A stretch of 9,283 nt of DNA from RGIG6353 sp045590615. Lineage in GTDB: Bacteria; Bacillota; Clostridia; Oscillospirales; SIG627. The notes below the pieces were generated by a model. That model ran no database searches. It was given only the letters and a program-made list of their open reading frames with translations, and was not told where the DNA came from. Location of the stretch: positions 1 to 9,283 of the forward strand of contig JAZNRH010000090.1 in the NCBI GenBank assembly GCA_045590615.1. The letters are read 5' to 3'. The stretch's first letter is position 1, and each line of letters opens with the position of its first letter. Below are positions 6,255 through 9,283 of the stretch, piece after piece. The translations under genes and the position numbers were made by a program.

Positions 6255-6289
6255 AACCGATGAGAGAATCGTTTGGTTCTCGTCGGGTT
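6255..6289. other. Stem-loop in the leader of the sigG remnant
   Basis: AACC plus GATGAGAG (6255-6266) can pair with TTCTCGTC (6277-6284) and GGTT (6286-6289), giving 12 pairs with one bulged G at 6285, two G-T pairs and a 10-nt loop. Neither strand has a T run after it, so it is not an ordinary terminator. It lies just upstream of the sigG ribosome binding site; a role is unknown. Confidence 0.35.
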
Positions 6290-6368
6290 AATTAGAGTAT
6301 TACCGAGTTTGAATTGAAATATTTAGAAAATAATTTACCAATAATTGAATATTTTTTGCTTTTGGTTA

Positions 6369-6397
6369 TTTACAAAATCGTTTTTTTAATGTATAAT
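6369..6397 (+). promoter_or_regulatory. Sigma-A type promoter of the pduL-like operon
   Basis: TTTACA (6369-6374), a 17-bp spacer and a perfect TATAAT (6392-6397) give a strong promoter. The leader of about 34 nt ends with AAAGGA (6424-6429), eight bases before the chosen ATG at 6438. Confidence 0.75.
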
Positions 6398-6437
6398 AAT
6401 ACAGATGTAAAAAAATATTATATAAAGGATGATGAAA

Positions 6438-7010
6438 ATGAGCAACAAAGTATTAGTTGAAACCTCAGCAAGACACGTGCATCTCAGTGCAGAGCATCTT
6501 GAAATTCTTTTCGGTAAGGGCGCAGAGCTCACAGTTAAGAAGATGCTTTCTCAGCCCGGTCAGTTTGCGTGCGAGGAAAGAGTAACCGTTATCGGTCCTA
6601 AGAAGGAATTGAAGAATGTAAGTATTCTTGGTCCTGTGAGAAAGGCAACTCAGGTTGAGCTTTCACTTACAGACGCACGTTCAATCGGAGTTTCTGCTCC
6701 TATTCGTGAATCCGGCGACATCGCAGGCACACCCGGTTGTAAAATCGTTGGTCCTTGTGGTGAGGTTGAAATTGCAGAGGGCGTAATTGCCGCTAAGCGT
6801 CATATTCACTTTACTCCTGCAGATGCCAAGGAATTTGGTGTTGAGGACAAGCAGATTGTATCCGTTAAGATTGACGGAGAGAGAGGTCTTACCTTTGGCG
6901 ACGTAGTTGTTCGTGTAAACGAAAACTTCGCTGCTGCAATGCACATCGATACAGACGAATCAAATGCAGCAGCTGCATTTGGCGAAGTGTATGGCGAAAT
7001 TATCAAGTAA
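6438..7010 (+). CDS. PduL-type phosphate propanoyltransferase/phosphotransacylase
   Basis: PduL-family enzymes interconvert acyl-CoA and acyl-phosphate using a metal site built by histidines. This 190-residue protein has both histidine motifs, SARHVHLS (10-17) and KRHIHFTPADA (120-130), plus MLSQPGQFACEERVTVIGP, LGPVRKATQVELSLTDA, APIRESGDIAGTPG and the C-terminal MHIDTDESNAA (168-178), a near-textbook match. The N-terminus begins directly with the catalytic domain, with no extra targeting helix of the kind used to enter bacterial microcompartments, so a cytosolic role is likely. The ATG at 6438 is preferred to the ATGs at 6429 and 6432, which crowd the ribosome binding site. It heads a three-gene operon; the next gene starts 24 nt downstream. 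Acetyl or propionyl groups are plausible substrates; which one is unknown. Confidence 0.9.
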   Translation: MSNKVLVETSARHVHLSAEHLEILFGKGAELTVKKMLSQPGQFACEERVTVIGPKKELKNVSILGPVRKATQVELSLTDARSIGVSAPIRESGDIAGTPGCKIVGPCGEVEIAEGVIAAKRHIHFTPADAKEFGVEDKQIVSVKIDGERGLTFGDVVVRVNENFAAAMHIDTDESNAAAAFGEVYGEIIK

Positions 7011-7034
7011 ATAATATAAAAAGGAGATATAAAA

Positions 7035-7739
7035 ATGACAGACCACATTTTTTATTCACACGAAGTAGAAAATATGTGTCCTATCGCTAAGGGTCCACAC
7101 CACGGTCCCGCTCCCATTCCCGAAGAAGGAAGATGGGTAAAGGCGTACGAAATCAAGGACATATCAGGACTTTCACACGGTATTGGCTGGTGCGCTCCTC
7201 AACAGGGCTGCTGCAAGCTTACCCTCAACGTTAAGGACGGTATCATCGAGGAAGCTCTCGTTGAGACTCTTGGTTGCTCGGGTATGACACACTCTGCAGC
7301 TATGGCAGCAGAGATTCTTCAGGGCAAGACTCTTCTCGAGGCACTTAACACAGACCTTGTATGCGATGCTATTAACGTTGCTATGAGAGAGATTTTCAAG
7401 CAGTTGGCTTATGGCCGTAGCCAGACAGCTTTCTCGGAAAACGGACTTCCTATCGGAGCTTCTCTTGAAGACCTCGGTAAAGGACTTCGTTCACAGGTTG
7501 GTACAATGTTCGGTACCAAGGCTAAGGGTGTTAGATATCTTGAAATGGCTGAGGGCTACGTTCTCAACATTGCTCTTGATGAAAACAACGAGGTTATTGG
7601 CTACAAGTTCGTAAACCTCGGTAAGATGATGGATGCAATCAAGGCAGGTAAAGACCCCAAGGAAGCATACGAATCAAATATAAAGACTTACGGTAGATAT
7701 GATGGCGCTGCCAAGTATATCGACCCAAGACACGAGTAA
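7035..7739 (+). CDS. NifU-like iron-sulfur cluster assembly scaffold protein of the GGGtGRT-associated type
   Basis: This 234-residue protein contains an IscU/NifU-N-like core: KLTLNVKDGIIEEALVETLGCSGMTHSAAMAAEILQGKTLLEAL (61-104). Within it, Cys81 in LGCSGM matches the first scaffold cysteine region of IscU ('GCxxxxAS'), and further cysteines lie at 53, 59, 60 and 110. Unlike plain IscU it has an N-terminal extension (EVENMCPIAKGPHHGPAPIPEEG, 11-32) and about 110 extra C-terminal residues ending in YGRYDGAAKYIDPRHE. AAGGAG (7021-7026) is eight bases before the ATG. The next gene, for a GGGtGRT-family protein, starts 16 nt after its stop; the two are found together in many Clostridia. It may build or hold an Fe-S cluster for that partner rather than serve general Fe-S assembly. 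That role is inferred. Confidence 0.85.
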   Translation: MTDHIFYSHEVENMCPIAKGPHHGPAPIPEEGRWVKAYEIKDISGLSHGIGWCAPQQGCCKLTLNVKDGIIEEALVETLGCSGMTHSAAMAAEILQGKTLLEALNTDLVCDAINVAMREIFKQLAYGRSQTAFSENGLPIGASLEDLGKGLRSQVGTMFGTKAKGVRYLEMAEGYVLNIALDENNEVIGYKFVNLGKMMDAIKAGKDPKEAYESNIKTYGRYDGAAKYIDPRHE

Positions 7740-7755
7740 GAAAGGAGGCAGAACA

Positions 7756-8766
7756 ATGTCTAACGAAGTAAAGTTTGAAGGAAAAGAAAGAAGAATTGCA
7801 GGCATTATCGCTTGTATGAACGAATATGGAATCAAGGACCTTGAAGATGCACGTCAAATCTGCCTCGACAAGGGTGTTGACCCCGACGCAATCGTAAAGG
7901 GTATTCAGCCTATTGCATTTGAAAATGCTGCTTGGGCTTATACACTCGGTTGTGCTATCGCAATAAAGAAGGGTGTTAAGACTGCTGCTGACGCTGCCGA
8001 GCTTATCGGTGTTGGTCTCCAGGCTTTCTGTATCCCCGGCTCCGTTGCAGCTAACCGTAAGGTTGGTCTCGGCCACGGTAATCTTGGCGCAATGCTCCTC
8101 AGAGAAGAAACAAAGTGCTTCTGCTTCCTTGCAGGTCACGAGTCATTCGCTGCAGCAGAGGGCGCTATCGGTATCGCTAAGAACGCTAACAAGGTTAGAA
8201 AAGAGCCTCTCAGAGTTATTCTTAACGGTCTTGGCAAGGATGCCGCTTATATCATCGCTCGTATCAACGGCTTCACTTACGTTGAAACAGATTACGACCC
8301 ATACGAAGATAAGCTTTCAGTTGTTCGTGAGGTTGCTTTCTCGGACGGCGAAAAGTCAAAGGTTCGTTGCTACGGTGCTAATGACGTTTCAGAAGGCGTT
8401 GCTATTATGAGAAAGGAAAACGTTGGCGTATCTATTACAGGTAACTCAACTAACCCCACTCGTTTCCAGCACCCCGTTGCAGGCACTTATAAGAAGTGGG
8501 CAATCGAGAATGGCGTTAAGTACTTCTCAGTTGCATCAGGTGGTGGTACAGGCCGTACACTTCACCCCGATAATATGGCAGCAGGTCCTGCTTCATACGG
8601 TCTCACAGATACAATGGGACGTATGCACGGTGACGCTCAGTTTGCCGGTTCATCTTCAGTTCCCGCACACGTAGAAATGATGGGACTTATCGGCGCAGGT
8701 AACAACCCTATGGTTGGTATGACCGTTGCATGTGCCGTTGCAATCGAAGAGGCTATGAACAAGTAA
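7756..8766 (+). CDS. GGGtGRT-family protein, putative enzyme of unknown function
   Basis: The 336-residue protein belongs to the family named for its GGGtGRT motif, seen here as SGGGTGRTLHPDN (261-273) and followed by the highly conserved stretches GPASYGLTDTMGRMHGDAQF and HVEMMGLIGAGNNPMVG. Other notable segments are FCIPGSVAANRKVGLGHGNLGAMLL (91-115), CFCFLAGHESFAAAEGAIGIA (121-141) and VGVSITGNSTNPTRFQHPVAGTYKKW. Glycine-rich loops, invariant histidines and several cysteines (20, 36, 66, 92, 121, 123, 205, 326) suggest a cofactor- or cluster-binding enzyme, but no reaction is known to me. It starts at 7756, seven bases after AAAGGAGG (7741-7748); a frame extending back to 7699 overlaps the upstream gene and is not used. 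Codon choice (GCT, GGT, AAC, CGT) suggests high expression. Its stop codon lies in the loop of the first hairpin of the downstream array. Confidence 0.88.
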   Translation: MSNEVKFEGKERRIAGIIACMNEYGIKDLEDARQICLDKGVDPDAIVKGIQPIAFENAAWAYTLGCAIAIKKGVKTAADAAELIGVGLQAFCIPGSVAANRKVGLGHGNLGAMLLREETKCFCFLAGHESFAAAEGAIGIAKNANKVRKEPLRVILNGLGKDAAYIIARINGFTYVETDYDPYEDKLSVVREVAFSDGEKSKVRCYGANDVSEGVAIMRKENVGVSITGNSTNPTRFQHPVAGTYKKWAIENGVKYFSVASGGGTGRTLHPDNMAAGPASYGLTDTMGRMHGDAQFAGSSSVPAHVEMMGLIGAGNNPMVGMTVACAVAIEEAMNK

Positions 8767-8968
8767 GACTTGTTCAATGAAATTTGCCCGAATACTTCGG
8801 TCAAATGAAATTCGATTACATCGAATGAAATGCTAAAGCATGAAATGCCCCACAGAAATTCTGTGGGGCATATTTGCTAAGGTCGGCGCAAATTTCATTT
8901 CATGAATTCCGTGAATTCATTTCAAGACGGTGCAAAGCATCGTCATTTCATGCACGGAGTGCATTTCA
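8756..8968. repeat. Array of nine short hairpins with TGAAAT (left) and ATTTCA (right) spacers
   Basis: Consecutive stem-loops are: 8756-8776 (8 bp, loop holds the stop codon of the preceding gene), 8783-8805 (9 pairs, one mismatch), 8810-8826 (7 bp), 8830-8841 (4-5 bp), 8845-8871 (11 bp, GC-rich), 8872-8893 (6 bp, 10-nt loop), 8902-8920 (8 bp), 8926-8944 (8 bp with one G-T) and 8950-8964 (6 bp). Most outer hairpins have 3-nt loops. Spacers on the left are TGAAAT (8778, 8806, 8826, 8841); on the right they are the reverse complement, ATTTCA (8892, 8897, 8919, 8945, 8963). Stem sequences differ; only spacers and geometry are shared. The array leads directly into the four-helix-bundle gene. Confidence 0.85.
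8845..8871 (+). terminator. Strong central hairpin, possible terminator of the pduL-like operon
   Basis: ATGCCCCACAG (8845-8855) and CTGTGGGGCAT (8861-8871) form an 11-bp perfect stem with loop AAATT. It is the most stable helix behind the GGGtGRT gene, but only ATTTGC follows rather than a T tract, so termination would be weak or rely on the surrounding hairpins. Confidence 0.4.
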
Positions 8969-8989
8969 TTATTCATCATAGGAGGATTT

Positions 8990-9253
8990 ATGACAGACAA
9001 TATACTTATAGACCTTTCAATAGAATTTGCAGTAAATATAGTCAATTGGTGTGAATCAATTAAGGGTAGATCTGTGCTCACCAATCAGCTTATTCGCAGT
9101 GGCACAAGCATCGGCGCAAATATTCACGAAGGAAATTACGCAAGTAGCAGAGCCGATTTTGTCGCAAAGTTTCAAATTGCCCTAAAAGAATGCTATGAAA
9201 CAGAATATTGGCTTGAGATTTTCTACAGAACTAATATAATGTCCAAAGAAACC
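8990..9253 (+). CDS. Four-helix-bundle protein (23S rRNA intervening-sequence/Avd-like), truncated by the contig end
   Basis: The 88 genomic codons carry the signature of the small four-helix-bundle family found in 23S rRNA intervening sequences and related to the Avd accessory protein of diversity-generating retroelements. Key segments are LTNQLIRSGTSIGANIHEGNYASSRADFVAKFQIALKECYETEYWLEI (30-77), with the conserved RSGTSIGANI, DF-x-x-K and ETEYWL elements. Family members are about 115-130 residues, so some 30-40 C-terminal residues (the fourth helix) are missing. The apparent ending KSEAKRS is translated adapter, not protein. AGGAGG (8980-8985) sits four bases before the ATG, a slightly tight spacing. 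Proteins of this family are small, basic-faced oligomers thought to bind nucleic acid. Here the gene stands alone outside any rRNA, behind a hairpin array that may be its target or its mobile cargo. Confidence 0.88.
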
Positions 9254-9283
9254 AAGTCGGAGGCCAAGCGGTCTTAGGGAAGA
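9254..9283. other. Sequencing adapter left at the contig end (not genomic)
   Basis: From 9254 the sequence reads AAGTCGGAGGCCAAGCGGTC and continues with CTTAGGGAAGA-like bases. This corresponds to the MGI/BGI DNBSEQ adapter with one extra G near its end. The GC-rich stretch breaks the four-helix-bundle frame's homology exactly where it begins. The recollection of the adapter is from general knowledge. Confidence 0.88.

Noticed and set aside
6255..6289. Intrinsic terminator between sigG and the pduL-like operon
   Set aside because: The stem is good but no T run follows on either strand, so it was listed only as a stem-loop of unknown role.
6340..6375. Operator ahead of the pduL-like promoter built on ACCAA/TTGGT
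   Set aside because: The arms are only five bases with a long AT-rich spacer, which is expected by chance in such sequence.
7639..8139. Open frame (166 codons) on the minus strand across the NifU-like and GGGtGRT genes
   Set aside because: It is explained by the codon bias of two well-supported genes on the plus strand and has no recognisable domain.
6438..8766. Bacterial microcompartment (propanediol or ethanolamine type) locus because of pduL
   Set aside because: There are no shell proteins, diol dehydratase or ammonia-lyase genes, and the PduL lacks an encapsulation helix.
8778..8968. Possible CRISPR array because of the repeated ATTTCA/TGAAAT word
   Set aside because: The repeated word is only six bases, changes orientation midway, intervals vary, and the 'spacers' are themselves palindromes; no cas gene is present.

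Overview
The window looks like the end of an assembled contig from a low-GC Gram-positive anaerobe of class Clostridia, most likely an Oscillospiraceae/Ruminococcaceae-type gut bacterium. Signs of this are strong AGGAGG-type ribosome binding sites, sigma-A style promoters, a THF riboswitch ahead of a folate ECF transporter gene, a remnant of the sporulation sigma factor gene sigG, and a NifU-like/GGGtGRT gene pair. The right edge carries sequencing adapter, so the last 30 bases (9254-9283) are not genomic.

Region by region: (1) 1-2032 is a divergent regulatory unit. An AraC-family regulator gene reads right. A type I 3-dehydroquinate dehydratase-like gene and an N-terminally shortened zinc-type dehydrogenase reading frame (cut by the left edge) read left. 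A 14-bp near-perfect palindrome lies between the two promoters and is the natural operator candidate. (2) 2157-3925 holds a SulP-family anion transporter without a STAS domain, followed 11 nt later by an Lrp/AsnC-type regulator, behind a good sigma-A promoter. (3) 3929-5918 is a folate salvage operon: promoter, THF riboswitch, a terminator hairpin whose 3' arm contains the Shine-Dalgarno sequence, folT (folate uptake) and folC (polyglutamylation and retention). (4) 5907-6233, on the opposite strand, is a sigG fragment. Its start and ribosome binding site are intact but it is cut off in region 2, and a 14-bp inverted repeat sits at the break. This suggests a lineage that has lost, or is losing, sporulation. 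(5) 6369-8766 is a strongly promoted three-gene operon: a PduL-type phosphotransacylase, a NifU-like iron-sulfur scaffold protein and a GGGtGRT-family protein. The last two are a recurring pair of unknown function. (6) 8756-8989 is a run of nine small hairpins joined by TGAAAT spacers on the left and ATTTCA spacers on the right, leading into a four-helix-bundle (23S rRNA intervening-sequence/Avd-like) protein gene that runs off the contig.

The most promising candidates for something undescribed are the hairpin array with its four-helix-bundle gene, whose first hairpin folds around the stop codon of the neighbouring gene, and the PduL/NifU-like/GGGtGRT operon. The folate operon is a well-understood case, but its expression platform is unusually compact.
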